This document shows, one piece after another, positions 16,046 to 25,486 of a stretch of 64,000 bases of DNA. The position numbers and the translations under genes are program-made. The notes beneath the pieces are model-generated. The model did not search any database. It saw only the letters and a list, made by a program, of their open reading frames with translations, and was not told the DNA's origin. Numbering within the stretch: position 1 is the first letter of the stretch; each line of letters starts with the position of its first letter. The stretch lies in NCBI RefSeq assembly GCF_001279725.1, contig NZ_LGDE01000046.1, positions 62,001 through 126,000 on the forward strand. The letters are read 5' to 3'. Origin of the DNA: Streptomyces sp. WM4235. Lineage in GTDB: Bacteria > Actinomycetota > Actinomycetes > Streptomycetales > Streptomycetaceae.

Positions 16046-18151
16046 ATGCAGGACGGGCGCACGGGCGGCGCCGCGCGCGCCTTCGAGCTCCTGGAGCCCC
16101 TCGTCCGGGCCGCCACCGTACGCGTGCACGCGCCCCCGGACGGGTATGCACTCCCCGGCAGCCACTGGTCCGGTCCCACATGGGGGAGCGGCTTCTTCAT
16201 CGCCCCCGGCTGGGTCCTGACGTGCGCGCACGTGATCGGCGAAGGGGGTGCTGCGGTGCGCCTGGTCGGACGCGAGGTCGGCATCTCCTTCTGCTCCGGC
16301 GGCGCCGGAGGCCTCCCGGGCGCCGGCGCGGTCACCGGAACGGTCGCCGGGCGGGTCGAATGCGTGCTCCCGGAACGACTGGAGGAACGCCGCCCCGGCC
16401 GGGGCGCCCTGTGGGACCTGCCGGACCTGGCCCTGATCCGGGTCCTCGCCCCCGTCTCGCACGCCTGCGTGTGGCTGACCGACCGGGCCCGACCCCGCAT
16501 CGACGAGGCCGCGTACTTCGGCTGCACCGAGGACCTCGGGATGCGCGAGATCACCGGCCGCACGACCCGACTGCGCGGCACCGCCGCGGGCGGCGCGGCG
16601 ATCCGGCTCGGCGACGAGGACGAGATCGAACCCGGCATGTCCGGCGGCCCCGTCGTGGACCTGGCGCGCGGCGAGGTCATCGGCGTGATCAAGGCCCGGC
16701 GGCACGCGGGCGGCGGCGGCCTCGCCGTGTCCGTGGCCCAACTGCGCACCCTGCCCATGGCCGCCACCGGGCAGATCGGCCTGTACCGCAGGGTCATGCA
16801 GGCCCACGACCTCTACCACTACGACCAACACCTCAGCGACCTCGACAGCCGCCGGACCTGGACCGACGTCCACGACGAACTCCCGGGCGAGGAACAGGAC
16901 CCCCACGGCGGCCGGGGCCGGCTCACCCGCCTCACCCCCGCCGAGCGCACCACCCTGTGCGGACTCCTCGCCGAACTGCCGCCCCCCGGCTCCTCGGAGG
17001 CGGTCCGGGCGCTCGCCGAGGCCGCCCGCGGCGAGGAACCCGACACCGGGCTGCCCGCCCCGCTCAGCTGGCGCGACGGCCTCGGGCTGCTGCACGATCC
17101 GCCGGGCGCCGGCGGGGAGGCCGCCGCGATGCTCCGGTACGCGACCGACGTCAGCGTCGCCGACCACCGCGAGCCGCCCTCCCCGGGCGCCGACGAGGAA
17201 CTGTGGGACTGGGTGCGCACGACCGCGGAGCGGCTGTGGCGGCCCCTGCGGCGCGAACTCGGCGAGCGCCGCGACCGGGGCCTCGCGGACCGGGAACTGC
17301 GCCGCCGGGCCCGCGCCGGGCAGACGGTCCGGGGGCGGACGCGGGCGGCCGGCGGCCTGCCGGCGGGCCCCTCGGTCCTCCTGGAGGTGTGGGCGCACAG
17401 CTGGGAGGAGGTCTACGACTGGCGGGTCTCGGTGCTCGTGGGTCCGCAGCGGGTCACCCCGCTGGACTCCGGCACCCGGGTGAGCCCGGCCCGCCTGGCG
17501 GCGGCCTCGCGGGCGGCGCTCGCCGAGGGGTTCCGGCGGTGCGACACGCACGAGGCGACCGCGCTGCTCGAAGTGGCCGTCGCCCCCGAGCTGTTCGGGC
17601 TGGCGGTCGACGAATGGCCGGTCGCGGGCGGGATCCCGGTGGGCGTCCAGCGGCCGGTGGTGTTCCGGTACCCGGGCGACGGGACGCCGCGCGACGCCGG
17701 CGCGGCGGGACCGGGCGGACGGTGGGCGCGCGTCCAGGAGGGCCCGCTCCAGGGGCGGCGCGCCGACTGCTTCCGCGGCCGTCAACGCAGCCCCTCACCG
17801 GCCTGGTTGGCGGGCCTGGTCGACAACACCGTCCCGGTGCTGTGCCGGGACGCGGCCGCCGAGCCCACCCTGGGGGCGCTGCACGCGGTGCGCGACGCGG
17901 GGTACGGGGTGCTGGTGTGCCGGCGGCCACCGGCCGACCCGGGGCAGTCGTGCGCGCCGTTCCACCGCGGGCTGCGCGAGGAACTCGCCGGGGCCGGACG
18001 GGCGGCGGTGCTGCCGCTGCGGTTGAAGGCCCTGCGGGGCCGGGCGCACGGGGCGGACCCCGACGCCTACTGGGCCGCCGGGATGACGCTGGTGTGGGAG
18101 GACCCGGGACGGGCACTGCCGCAGGACGAACCGCTCCAGGGGGACCTGTGA
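16046..18151 (+). CDS. Trypsin-like serine protease of a vWA-MoxR-type ternary system
   Basis: A 701-residue protein with an N-terminal trypsin-like peptidase domain (about 20-230) and a long C-terminal region. The triad is visible: H62 in LTCAHV, D127 in LPDLALIRV and S199 in EPGMSGGPVV. There is no signal peptide, so it should act in the cytoplasm. The region from about 245 carries an alpha-helical domain (YHYDQHLSDLD) and a beta-rich module of the VMAP-C type (SVLLEVWAHSWEEVYDWRVSVLVG) that accompanies MoxR/vWA genes. The ATG at 16046 follows GAGGGGGCG; a -10 (TAGCCT) is at 16012-16017. A MoxR ATPase and a vWA protein follow, the classic ternary set. Confidence 0.82.
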   Translation: MQDGRTGGAARAFELLEPLVRAATVRVHAPPDGYALPGSHWSGPTWGSGFFIAPGWVLTCAHVIGEGGAAVRLVGREVGISFCSGGAGGLPGAGAVTGTVAGRVECVLPERLEERRPGRGALWDLPDLALIRVLAPVSHACVWLTDRARPRIDEAAYFGCTEDLGMREITGRTTRLRGTAAGGAAIRLGDEDEIEPGMSGGPVVDLARGEVIGVIKARRHAGGGGLAVSVAQLRTLPMAATGQIGLYRRVMQAHDLYHYDQHLSDLDSRRTWTDVHDELPGEEQDPHGGRGRLTRLTPAERTTLCGLLAELPPPGSSEAVRALAEAARGEEPDTGLPAPLSWRDGLGLLHDPPGAGGEAAAMLRYATDVSVADHREPPSPGADEELWDWVRTTAERLWRPLRRELGERRDRGLADRELRRRARAGQTVRGRTRAAGGLPAGPSVLLEVWAHSWEEVYDWRVSVLVGPQRVTPLDSGTRVSPARLAAASRAALAEGFRRCDTHEATALLEVAVAPELFGLAVDEWPVAGGIPVGVQRPVVFRYPGDGTPRDAGAAGPGGRWARVQEGPLQGRRADCFRGRQRSPSPAWLAGLVDNTVPVLCRDAAAEPTLGALHAVRDAGYGVLVCRRPPADPGQSCAPFHRGLREELAGAGRAAVLPLRLKALRGRAHGADPDAYWAAGMTLVWEDPGRALPQDEPLQGDL

Positions 18152-18278
18152 CGGGCCCTCCCCGGAGGTGCCCCGGTCCGCCGCCGCGGTGGCGGGCGGG
18201 GTCGGGGGACCCGGGGCGGCGCCGGGAGACGTCCCCCGACGGCACGGGAACGGTGCGCACTGCACGGGAGGAGCGGAC

Positions 18279-19289
18279 GTGAACGAGGAATGGCTCATCT
18301 ACCGGGGCGTCGGTGAACCCCACGACGGCATCGACGCACTCCCCGACCCGCCCCCCTGGCGGGACTTCGACGGCGGGCCCGCCCTGGAGGCGGGCGGCCC
18401 CGGCGCGGTGGCCGACGCGAACGTGGCCCGCCGGCTCGGCGCCCACCGACAGGCGGCGGAGATGCACCGGCCCGAGCCCGAGGAACTGGAGGCGGTCAAC
18501 GCCGCGCTGTACCTGCGCCGGCCGCTGCTCGTCACCGGCTTCCCCGGAACGGGCAAGTCCACGCTCGCGCACGCCGTCGCCCACGAACTGAGGCTCGGCC
18601 GCGTCCTGCGCTGGCCCGTGGTCTCACGCACCGTCCTCCAGGACGGCCTGTACCGCTACGACGCCATCGCCAGGCTCCAGGACGTACAGATCGCGGCCGG
18701 CGGCGGAAACCCCGGCGGCTCGCCCGGGATCGGGAAGTACATCCGGCTCGGACCGCTCGGGACGGCGCTGCTGCCCACGGAACGACCCCGCGTCCTGCTC
18801 ATCGACGAGATCGACAAGAGCGACATCGACCTGCCCAACGACCTGCTGAACGTGCTGGAGGAAGGCGAGTTCACGCTGCCCGAGCTGGAACGCGTCGCCG
18901 ACACCGAGCCAGAGGTGCGGGTGCTCACCGACGACGGCGCCAAGGTGGCCGTCCGGGACGGCCGGATCCGCTGCCGGGCCTTCCCCTTCATCATCCTGAC
19001 CAGCAACGGCGAACGGGACTTCCCCGCCGCCCTGCTGCGCCGCTGCATCCAGCTCAAGCTCGGACAGCCCGGGGAGAAACGGCTCGCCACGATGGTCCGC
19101 GCGCACCTGGGAGAGGAGGCCGCCCGGCTGGGCGCCGACCTGATCCGCGAGTTCCTCAGCCGCTCCCAGACCGAACTCGTGGCCGCCGACCAACTGCTCA
19201 ACGCCATCTACCTCACCCACCACGCGGCCCCGCCCACCCGGGAGGACCTCGCCGACCTGCTCATCCAGCGCCTCGACCGGCCGAGGTGA
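18279..19289 (+). CDS. MoxR-type AAA+ ATPase
   Basis: ATPase of 336 residues. Walker A is GFPGTGKST (about 87-95) and Walker B is VLLIDEIDKSD (about 171-181); sensor 1 is IILTSNGERDFP and the arginine finger region LLRRC follows. MoxR proteins act as chaperone-like remodelers with vWA partners. The GTG at 18279 has GGGAGGAG 7 nt upstream; 127 bp separate it from the protease gene. Its stop overlaps the start of the vWA gene as GTGA, so the two are coupled. Confidence 0.9.
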   Translation: MNEEWLIYRGVGEPHDGIDALPDPPPWRDFDGGPALEAGGPGAVADANVARRLGAHRQAAEMHRPEPEELEAVNAALYLRRPLLVTGFPGTGKSTLAHAVAHELRLGRVLRWPVVSRTVLQDGLYRYDAIARLQDVQIAAGGGNPGGSPGIGKYIRLGPLGTALLPTERPRVLLIDEIDKSDIDLPNDLLNVLEEGEFTLPELERVADTEPEVRVLTDDGAKVAVRDGRIRCRAFPFIILTSNGERDFPAALLRRCIQLKLGQPGEKRLATMVRAHLGEEAARLGADLIREFLSRSQTELVAADQLLNAIYLTHHAAPPTREDLADLLIQRLDRPR

Positions 19290-22200
19290 CCCCCGTGCCC
19301 CCCGCCTCCCCCACTTCCCCCGCCGAGCCGATCCGTGAACTGGCCGCCCTGTTGCGGGCCGCCGGGCTCGACCCGTCCGCCGAGGAACTGGCCGACGCCC
19401 TGTGGCTCGCCGGGCGGACCGCGGGACCGCCGGGGGAGCCCGGCACCCGGCCCGCGCGCGTGCGCCGCTCACGGACACCCGCACGGGCCGACTCGACGCG
19501 ACCACCCCGGACGCCGGAGCCCGCGCGGGAGGACACCGACCCCGAGGACCCGGTCACGCTGTATCCGGCGGGGCGCCGGTTCCCCGGCGCCGAGGTCGAG
19601 GTCGAGGCCCCGGCGGGGCTGCCCGTACGGGTGCCCGGCGCGACCGCGCTGCCCCGGATCATGGACGTCCAGCGAGCCCTGCGCGCCCTGCAACGGCGCC
19701 GGCCCGCCGCGCCGGCCACCCGTACCGTGCTCGACGAGGCGGCCACCGCGGAGGCCAGCGCCCGGGCGCTCGGGCTGGTCATCCCCGTGCTGCGGTCCGA
19801 CAGCCGGCGCGAGGCCACCGTCCGGCTGGTCATGGACGCCTCCCCGTCGATGGCGGTCTGGCAGGACCTGTTCGACGAACTGCGCTCCGTGTGTGAACGC
19901 CTGGGCGCCTTCCGGGACGTACAGGTCCACTACCTGCACCGGCTCGGCGACGGGACGGCGCTCATCGGACGCGGCCCCTCGCCGGGAGGCGCGCTGCGGT
20001 CCGGGGAACAACTGCGGGACCCCACCGGGCGGACCCTGACCATGGTGGTCTCCGACTGCGCCGGCCCCGTGTGGCGCGAGGGCGAGGCGCAGCGGCTCCT
20101 GTACCGGTGGGCCGAGTGCGCCCCCTGCGTCGTCGTACAGCCGCTGCCCCAGCGGCTGTGGGGCCGCAGCTGGCTGCCCACCGAACGCGGGGAACTCTCC
20201 CGGAGCGAGGGCTGCGGGCGCACGCTGCGGTTCCGCCCGGAACGGCCGCCCCGCCCCGGCCGCCCCACCGGCGGGCTGACCGTGCCCGTCCTGCCGCCCC
20301 ACGCCCACGCCCTGGGCGCCTGGGCCCGGCTCGTCGCCGGCCTCGGCACCGGGCCCGTGCCCGCCGAGGTCGGGCGGGTCCTCGCCGACCATCCGGCGGC
20401 CCCCGCGCCGCCGCCCCGGGCCGCGCGCCCGCCGCGCGAACTGGTGAGCCGCTTCCGCTCGTCGGCGTCCCCCGGAGCCGTACAGCTCGCCGTCTACCTC
20501 GCCGCGGCGCCGCTCACCCTGCCCGTGATGCGGCTCGTGCAGCGCACGATGCTCCCCGACTCGGAACCCTCCGACCTCGCCGAGGTGCTGCTGAGCGGGC
20601 TGCTGCGGCGGGGGCCCGACAGCGGCTGGTACACGTTCGTGCCGGGCGTGCGGGACGTGCTGCTGGGGCCGCTCGGGCGGGACGAGGCCGCCCTGGTCCT
20701 CAAGCACTGCTCGGAGTACGTCCTGGCCCACTTCGGACGGGGCGTGCGCAACTTCCCCGCGCTGGCCGTCTCCCAGCTCACCGGCGCGGCGGTGGACTCC
20801 GCCGAGGAGCGGATGCCCGCCGGCCGGCTCCCGCAGGCCTTCGCCCAGGTGTCGGCGAAGGTCGTACGGCGCTACCTGCCCGGGCCGCCGCCCGATCCGG
20901 CCGAGGCCCCGCCGCCGCCCGCGACGCCCGCCGTCGCCGCGCGGGAGCAGGCCCTGCGGACCGCCCTGGCCCGGCCGCTCGACGGCGGACAGCGCGGACT
21001 GTACGAGACCGTCACCCTGCTGCGCCGGGCCGTGGCCGCCCCGCCCGGGCCCGACGACCCGCCGGGCGAGGCCGAGGCCGAACTGGCCGGGGCCCTCCTG
21101 CGGTTGTGGGCCCTCCAGCGGGACCCGGAACTGCTCGCGGAGGCCGAGCGGGCCGTCGAGGGACAGGCCGCCGCCCGGTCCCGCGCCCTGCTCGGCCGGG
21201 TGCTCTACGAACGGGCCCTCGCCGGGGTCGCACCCGACGGCGGGCTCCCCGACGGCGCGCTGCTGGAGGCGGCGGACCGGGAGTTCACGGCCGCCGGCGC
21301 CGCGCCGGGGACCGACCGGGCGCTGCGCCTGGACTGCGCCGTGCGCCGGGCCCGCACCCTGGTCCGGCTCGGAGAACTGCGCCACGACCCGGGGGCGCTG
21401 CGCGAGGCACGGGCCGCGCTGGAGGCGCTCGCCGACCCCGACGAGCCCGCCGCCGCGGGGGAGGCCGAGGCGCGCCGGGCCCGGGAGCTCGGGCGGGTCC
21501 TGCTGGCCCTGCTGCCCCACACCCCCGACCCGACGGAGCGCGCGGCGCTGGCCGAGGAGGCCGCCGCCCGCCTCACCGCCGACCCGCGGGCCGACCCGGA
21601 GGCACGCGCCCGGGTACGCGTCGAGCGCGCCGCGGCCCTGAGCCACCTGCCCGGACGCCTGGAGGAGGCCGCCGGGGAACTGGCCACCGCGCTGACCGAG
21701 ACCGGCGAGGCCGGAGCGCGGGTGGCCGCGCTGGTGTGGCTGGCCCGCGTGCACCGGGCACGGTACGCGCGGGACGCGGACCCGCGGGCGCTGGAGGACG
21801 CGGCCGAGGCGTACGGACGGGCCCGCCGGCTGATCCCCCGCGACGGGGACGCCTTCGGGGAACTGCTGCCCGAGTGGGGCGACGCGCTCCTGGACCGGGC
21901 ACGGGCGCCCGACGCCGAAGCCCACCGGTTCGCGTCGACCGCCGTGCGGGTCCTGCGCGAGAGCCGGGCCGCCGTGCCGCAGTCCGACCCCCGCGCCGGG
22001 CACCGGCTGCGCCGCCTCGCGGCGGGCCTGCGGCTGCGGCACGCCTACGAGGGCGACGTGGTGGACCTGCGGGAGGCGGAGTACCTGCTGGAACTGGCCG
22101 CCCGGCACGGCCGCGGCCCGCTGGAGCGGGCCGGGGCCTGGCGCGAGCACGGTGACGTCCAGCGGGAGATCCACGGGCACACCCGGGCCGTCGACCGGCT

Positions 22201-22465
22201 CGACCGGGCGGCGGACTCCTACCGCCGGGCCTGGCGGGAGGCATCGGAGACGCAGCCGGGGCCGGACCGGGAGGCGGCGCTCCGGCTGGCGGTGCGGGCA
22301 CAGGAGCTGCGGGGGGAGGTGCTGGAGCGGCTGGCCCGGCCGCGCGCCGCACTCGACGCGTACCGCTCCGCGGTGGAGCTGTGGCAGGGACTCGGGGGCG
22401 GGGACGCCGAGCGGCGGACCGAGCGCCTGCGGGCGCGCATCCGTGTACTGGAGGCCGGGCTGTGA
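19286..22465 (+). CDS. SAV_2336-like protein with vWA-type domain and helical repeats
   Basis: A 1059-residue partner of the MoxR ATPase. Residues 1-125 are Pro/Arg-rich. A vWA/metal-binding-like domain begins at VRLVMDASPSMAVWQDLF (about 176), which holds the DxSxS MIDAS signature, and continues to about 360 with MVVSDCAGPVW. The second half (about 550-1059) is an Ala/Arg/Glu-rich series of TPR-like helices. It resembles proteins annotated as SAV_2336 N-terminal domain-related. It starts inside the MoxR stop codon. In ternary systems this component is thought to couple the ATPase to the effector protease. Confidence 0.8.
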   Translation: MTPVPPASPTSPAEPIRELAALLRAAGLDPSAEELADALWLAGRTAGPPGEPGTRPARVRRSRTPARADSTRPPRTPEPAREDTDPEDPVTLYPAGRRFPGAEVEVEAPAGLPVRVPGATALPRIMDVQRALRALQRRRPAAPATRTVLDEAATAEASARALGLVIPVLRSDSRREATVRLVMDASPSMAVWQDLFDELRSVCERLGAFRDVQVHYLHRLGDGTALIGRGPSPGGALRSGEQLRDPTGRTLTMVVSDCAGPVWREGEAQRLLYRWAECAPCVVVQPLPQRLWGRSWLPTERGELSRSEGCGRTLRFRPERPPRPGRPTGGLTVPVLPPHAHALGAWARLVAGLGTGPVPAEVGRVLADHPAAPAPPPRAARPPRELVSRFRSSASPGAVQLAVYLAAAPLTLPVMRLVQRTMLPDSEPSDLAEVLLSGLLRRGPDSGWYTFVPGVRDVLLGPLGRDEAALVLKHCSEYVLAHFGRGVRNFPALAVSQLTGAAVDSAEERMPAGRLPQAFAQVSAKVVRRYLPGPPPDPAEAPPPPATPAVAAREQALRTALARPLDGGQRGLYETVTLLRRAVAAPPGPDDPPGEAEAELAGALLRLWALQRDPELLAEAERAVEGQAAARSRALLGRVLYERALAGVAPDGGLPDGALLEAADREFTAAGAAPGTDRALRLDCAVRRARTLVRLGELRHDPGALREARAALEALADPDEPAAAGEAEARRARELGRVLLALLPHTPDPTERAALAEEAAARLTADPRADPEARARVRVERAAALSHLPGRLEEAAGELATALTETGEAGARVAALVWLARVHRARYARDADPRALEDAAEAYGRARRLIPRDGDAFGELLPEWGDALLDRARAPDAEAHRFASTAVRVLRESRAAVPQSDPRAGHRLRRLAAGLRLRHAYEGDVVDLREAEYLLELAARHGRGPLERAGAWREHGDVQREIHGHTRAVDRLDRAADSYRRAWREASETQPGPDREAALRLAVRAQELRGEVLERLARPRAALDAYRSAVELWQGLGGGDAERRTERLRARIRVLEAGL

Positions 22466-22574
22466 CCGCGTCCCGCACGCCGGTGCGACCGGTCCGGGCC
22501 GGCCCCGGTGGGCGGCGCGGGGAAGAGGGTCGGCGAGCGTCCGGCCCGGGACACGACAGGGGGGCGGACGAGAG

Positions 22575-22769
22575 ATGGTGACGGGACGACAGGAGGCGAC
22601 GACCGGTGTCCGGAGGTGTCCCGGGCGGTTGCCGGACCTGTCCGGGCTGGATCTGACCGCGTTGCGGGAGATCGAGCATCCGGTGCTGGCCGAGGTGATG
22701 AAGGGCATGGTCGAGCGGGTAACCCACCCCGCCGAGATCCTGAACGCCTTCGACTCGGGCATCACCTGA
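22575..22769 (+). CDS. fxsA: FxsA-type cyclophane RiPP precursor peptide
   Basis: A 64-residue precursor of the FxSxx-COOH family. The conserved leader LPDLSGLDLTALREIEHPVL (about 19-38) is followed by AEVMKGMVERVTHPAEILNAFDSGIT. In the family the C-terminal Phe-x-Ser is the substrate of a radical SAM enzyme that makes an aryl-to-beta-carbon cyclophane. Here the terminus is FDSGIT, so the Ser is followed by three residues rather than two. The ATG at 22575 has AGGGGGG about 10 nt upstream. It lies directly before fxsB, with a hairpin between them, and after the vWA gene. Confidence 0.88.
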   Translation: MVTGRQEATTGVRRCPGRLPDLSGLDLTALREIEHPVLAEVMKGMVERVTHPAEILNAFDSGIT

Positions 22770-22863
22770 CGCAAACCCACCACGGCTGACGACCAAGGGA
22801 GTTGACCACTTTCCGCCGTTAGTCCGGGCCGTCCGAAGGGCAGGGATGGACCGTCCCGGGGGT

Positions 22864-22883
22864 CCCCCGGCGGTAGCCGGGGG
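22864..22883 (+). promoter_or_regulatory. Hairpin between precursor and maturase genes
   Basis: CCCCCGGC (22864-22871) and GCCGGGGG (22876-22883) form a perfect 8-bp stem with a GGTA loop, 16 bp before the fxsB ATG. It may attenuate read-through or stabilise the precursor mRNA so that precursor is made in excess of enzyme. Confidence 0.45.
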
Positions 22884-22898
22884 AGGGAGGCGCAGGCG

Positions 22899-24161
22899 AT
22901 GAGGCGAGCGATCACGAGCGATGTCGTGCCCGCGCAACGGTCGACCCGCGCCCTCCCCGCAGGTCACGCGCACCACGCGCCCTGGCCCTACGCCCGGCTC
23001 GACGTGCCCGCCCTGCGCGCGGCGGGCCACCGACCGCACCCGATCCGGCAGTTCGTGCTCAAGACGCACAGCCGCTGCAACCTCGCCTGCACCTACTGCT
23101 ACGTCTACGAGATGGCCGATCAGAGCTGGCGCGGCCGCCCCCCGCTGATGACGCCCGCGACCGCCCGCCACGCCGCCGAACGGATCGCCGAGCACACCGC
23201 AGCCCACGACCTGACCCGCGTCGACCTCGTCCTGCACGGCGGCGAACCGCTGCTCGGCGCGCCCGAGGAACTCGCCGCCCCCGTCGAGGCCGTCCGGGCC
23301 GCCACCGGCCCCCGCGTACGGGTCACCGCGACCGTGCAGACCAACGGCACCCTGCTCACCCGCGGCCGGCTCGCCGCGCTCGCCGCCGCCGGCATCCGCG
23401 TCGGCGTCAGCCTCGACGGCGGACTGCCCGCGCACAACGCCCGCCGGGTGGACCACGCCGGACGGCCCGGCTTCGGGGCCGCCGCCCGGGGGCTGCGGCT
23501 GCTCGCCCGGCACCCGGAGAGCTACGCCGGGGTGCTGTGCGTCGTCGACGTCACGCAGGACCCGCTGGAGGTGTACTCCTCGCTGCTCGGCTTCGCGCCG
23601 CCCACCCTCGGCCTGCTGCTGCCCCTGGCCAACTGGAACGACCCGCCCCCGGGCAGCGCCCCGCACACCACCCCGTACGCCGACTGGCTGCTCGCCGTCT
23701 TCGAGCGCTGGTGGCACGACGGGGCGCGACGGACCCGCATCCGGATCTTCGAGGAGATCATCGCCCTGCTCCTCGGCCTGCCCGAGGCCACCGAGACCCT
23801 CGGGCTGGCCCCCGCGACCACCGCCGTGATCGAGACGGACGGCGCCATCGAACAGGCCGACTCGCTGAAGTCGGCCTACGAGGGCGCCGCCGCCACCGGA
23901 CTCCACGTCGAACACCACAGCTTCGACGAACTCCTCGACCATCCCGGGTTCGCCGCCCGCCAGCTCGGACGGGACGCGCTCGCGCCGGGCTGCCGCGCCT
24001 GCGAACTCGTCGAGGTGTGCGGAGGCGGCCACTACCCGCACCGCTACCGGGCGGGCGAGGGCTTCCGCCGGCCGTCCGTCTACTGCGCGGACCTCCAGGT
24101 CCTCATCCGGCACATCGCCCGGGCGCTGCACACCGCCACCGCGGGACGGGCCGCCTCATGA
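22899..24161 (+). CDS. fxsB: FxsB family cyclophane-forming radical SAM/SPASM maturase
   Basis: Radical SAM enzyme of 420 residues that should crosslink Phe and Ser of FxsA. The cluster motif CNLACTYCYVYE (C60, C64, C67) binds the [4Fe-4S] used to cleave SAM, and the DLVLHGGEPLL segment (about 109-119) is the SAM-binding GGE motif. The C-terminus has the SPASM-type cysteines CRAC-ELVEVCGGG and VYC (about 365-396) for auxiliary clusters. The ATG at 22899 follows a GGAGG-rich stretch. Its end overlaps the next gene as ATGA. Confidence 0.93.
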   Translation: MRRAITSDVVPAQRSTRALPAGHAHHAPWPYARLDVPALRAAGHRPHPIRQFVLKTHSRCNLACTYCYVYEMADQSWRGRPPLMTPATARHAAERIAEHTAAHDLTRVDLVLHGGEPLLGAPEELAAPVEAVRAATGPRVRVTATVQTNGTLLTRGRLAALAAAGIRVGVSLDGGLPAHNARRVDHAGRPGFGAAARGLRLLARHPESYAGVLCVVDVTQDPLEVYSSLLGFAPPTLGLLLPLANWNDPPPGSAPHTTPYADWLLAVFERWWHDGARRTRIRIFEEIIALLLGLPEATETLGLAPATTAVIETDGAIEQADSLKSAYEGAAATGLHVEHHSFDELLDHPGFAARQLGRDALAPGCRACELVEVCGGGHYPHRYRAGEGFRRPSVYCADLQVLIRHIARALHTATAGRAAS

Positions 24162-25423
24162 GCGGGGACCCCCACCCCCCGGCGGGCGCCGGCCTCCCCC
24201 CGTTCACCGTCAGCTCCCACACCCTGCGCGCCCTCGCCTCCACCGAACCTTCCGCCGAGGGAACCCGCCTGGTCCGCGACGTCCGCAGGTCCAAGCGACT
24301 GCTCCTGCTGCGCGCCGTCCTCGACGCCGCACCCGGCGCCGAGACCGCCGACCACTGGGCGCTGCTGGAGGAGGCCGAGCGGCACGACCCCGACGCGGCA
24401 CGGGACGTACTGCACTACCCCGCCACCGGGGTCTGGGCCGAGGAAACCCTGCGCCGGCTCCACGACCCGCACGGACCCGCGCCCGACCTGGGCCACCTCG
24501 GGGCGCTCGCCGCCGCCGCCGCGCTGCGCTCCGGCATCACCTTCAAGACCACCCTGCGCCCCGTGCACGGCCGGCTCGTCCTGCCCACCCTCGGCCTGCT
24601 GCGGCCCGACCGCCCCGGCCCGCTCGCCGTCACCGAACGCTCCTGGGAGACCGCCGTGGACGCCGTGCCCCTGCACGGGCTGCCCGGCGGCCGGACCGCC
24701 CTCGACGACCTCGACCCGTACCGGGCGCCCTCGGGACCCCCGGCCCCCGTGCGGCCCGCCCGGCGGCTCACCCCCAAGGGGCACAAGCGCTGGGACACCC
24801 AGTGGTCCGGCGCGCTCACCCTGCTGCGCCGCTACGACGCCGGCCGCGCCGACGAGATGGGCCGCCTCCTGCGCTCCGTCGTCCCGCTGGCCGGCGGCTC
24901 CCGCTCCAGCGGCGCCACCCTGCCCGCCGCCGCGGGCTCCGTGCTCGCCCGGACGCAGGCCCCGCCCGCCCTCGCCGCCACCCTGGTCCACGAGGTCCAG
25001 CACGGGAAGCTGACCGCCCTCGCGGACGTCCTGACCCTGCACACCGCCGACCGCACCCCCTGCCACTGGGCGCCCTGGCGCAGCGACCCGCGCCCCCTGG
25101 ACGGGCTGCTGCACGGCGCGTACGCCCACCTGGCCCTGGCCGGCTACTGGCAACGCGCCGCCCTGTACGGGGCGCGGGGCGCCTGGGCCCGGCACGCCCG
25201 GGTCCGCGCCCAGGTGGCCGCCGTGCTGCCCGCGCTGCACGGGCATCCCCGACTCACGCCCACCGGGCGCGAGTTCACCGACGGCATGGCCGCCGCCGAA
25301 CGCGCCATGGACGAACTGCTTCCGCCCGGCAACCAGTACGCCACGGCCCGCCGGGCACTGGAGCGCGAACGCCGCGCCTGGTGCGAGAACCACCCCGAAC
25401 TCACCGACTTCGCCGAGGGCTGA
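24158..25423 (+). CDS. HExxH-type peptide-modifying enzyme (putative aKG-dependent beta-hydroxylase)
   Basis: A 421-residue protein of the HExxH RiPP-modification family found beside FxsB genes. The motif TLVHEVQHGKL (about residues 273-283) supplies two histidines and a glutamate. Family members annotated as aKG-HExxH-type peptide beta-hydroxylases use iron and 2-oxoglutarate rather than acting as proteases, as I recall. The ATG at 24158 overlaps the fxsB stop by four bases, so both enzymes are coupled and probably modify the same peptide. The N-terminus (PPFTVSSHTLRALAST) and the SDPRPLDGLLHGAYAHLALAGYW segment are family-like. The target residue is unknown. Confidence 0.85.
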   Translation: MSGDPHPPAGAGLPPFTVSSHTLRALASTEPSAEGTRLVRDVRRSKRLLLLRAVLDAAPGAETADHWALLEEAERHDPDAARDVLHYPATGVWAEETLRRLHDPHGPAPDLGHLGALAAAAALRSGITFKTTLRPVHGRLVLPTLGLLRPDRPGPLAVTERSWETAVDAVPLHGLPGGRTALDDLDPYRAPSGPPAPVRPARRLTPKGHKRWDTQWSGALTLLRRYDAGRADEMGRLLRSVVPLAGGSRSSGATLPAAAGSVLARTQAPPALAATLVHEVQHGKLTALADVLTLHTADRTPCHWAPWRSDPRPLDGLLHGAYAHLALAGYWQRAALYGARGAWARHARVRAQVAAVLPALHGHPRLTPTGREFTDGMAAAERAMDELLPPGNQYATARRALERERRAWCENHPELTDFAEG

Positions 25424-25486
25424 CGGACCGTCCGCTGCGGTACCTTTCAAACCCGTCCACCGCCCGGATTCCAGGGAGACGGCCGC

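Noticed and set aside
19469..22915. Long open frames on the minus strand opposite the vWA gene and beyond
   Set aside because: The translations are Gly/Arg/Pro-rich without motifs, and the plus-strand frames have proper starts, overlaps and domains.
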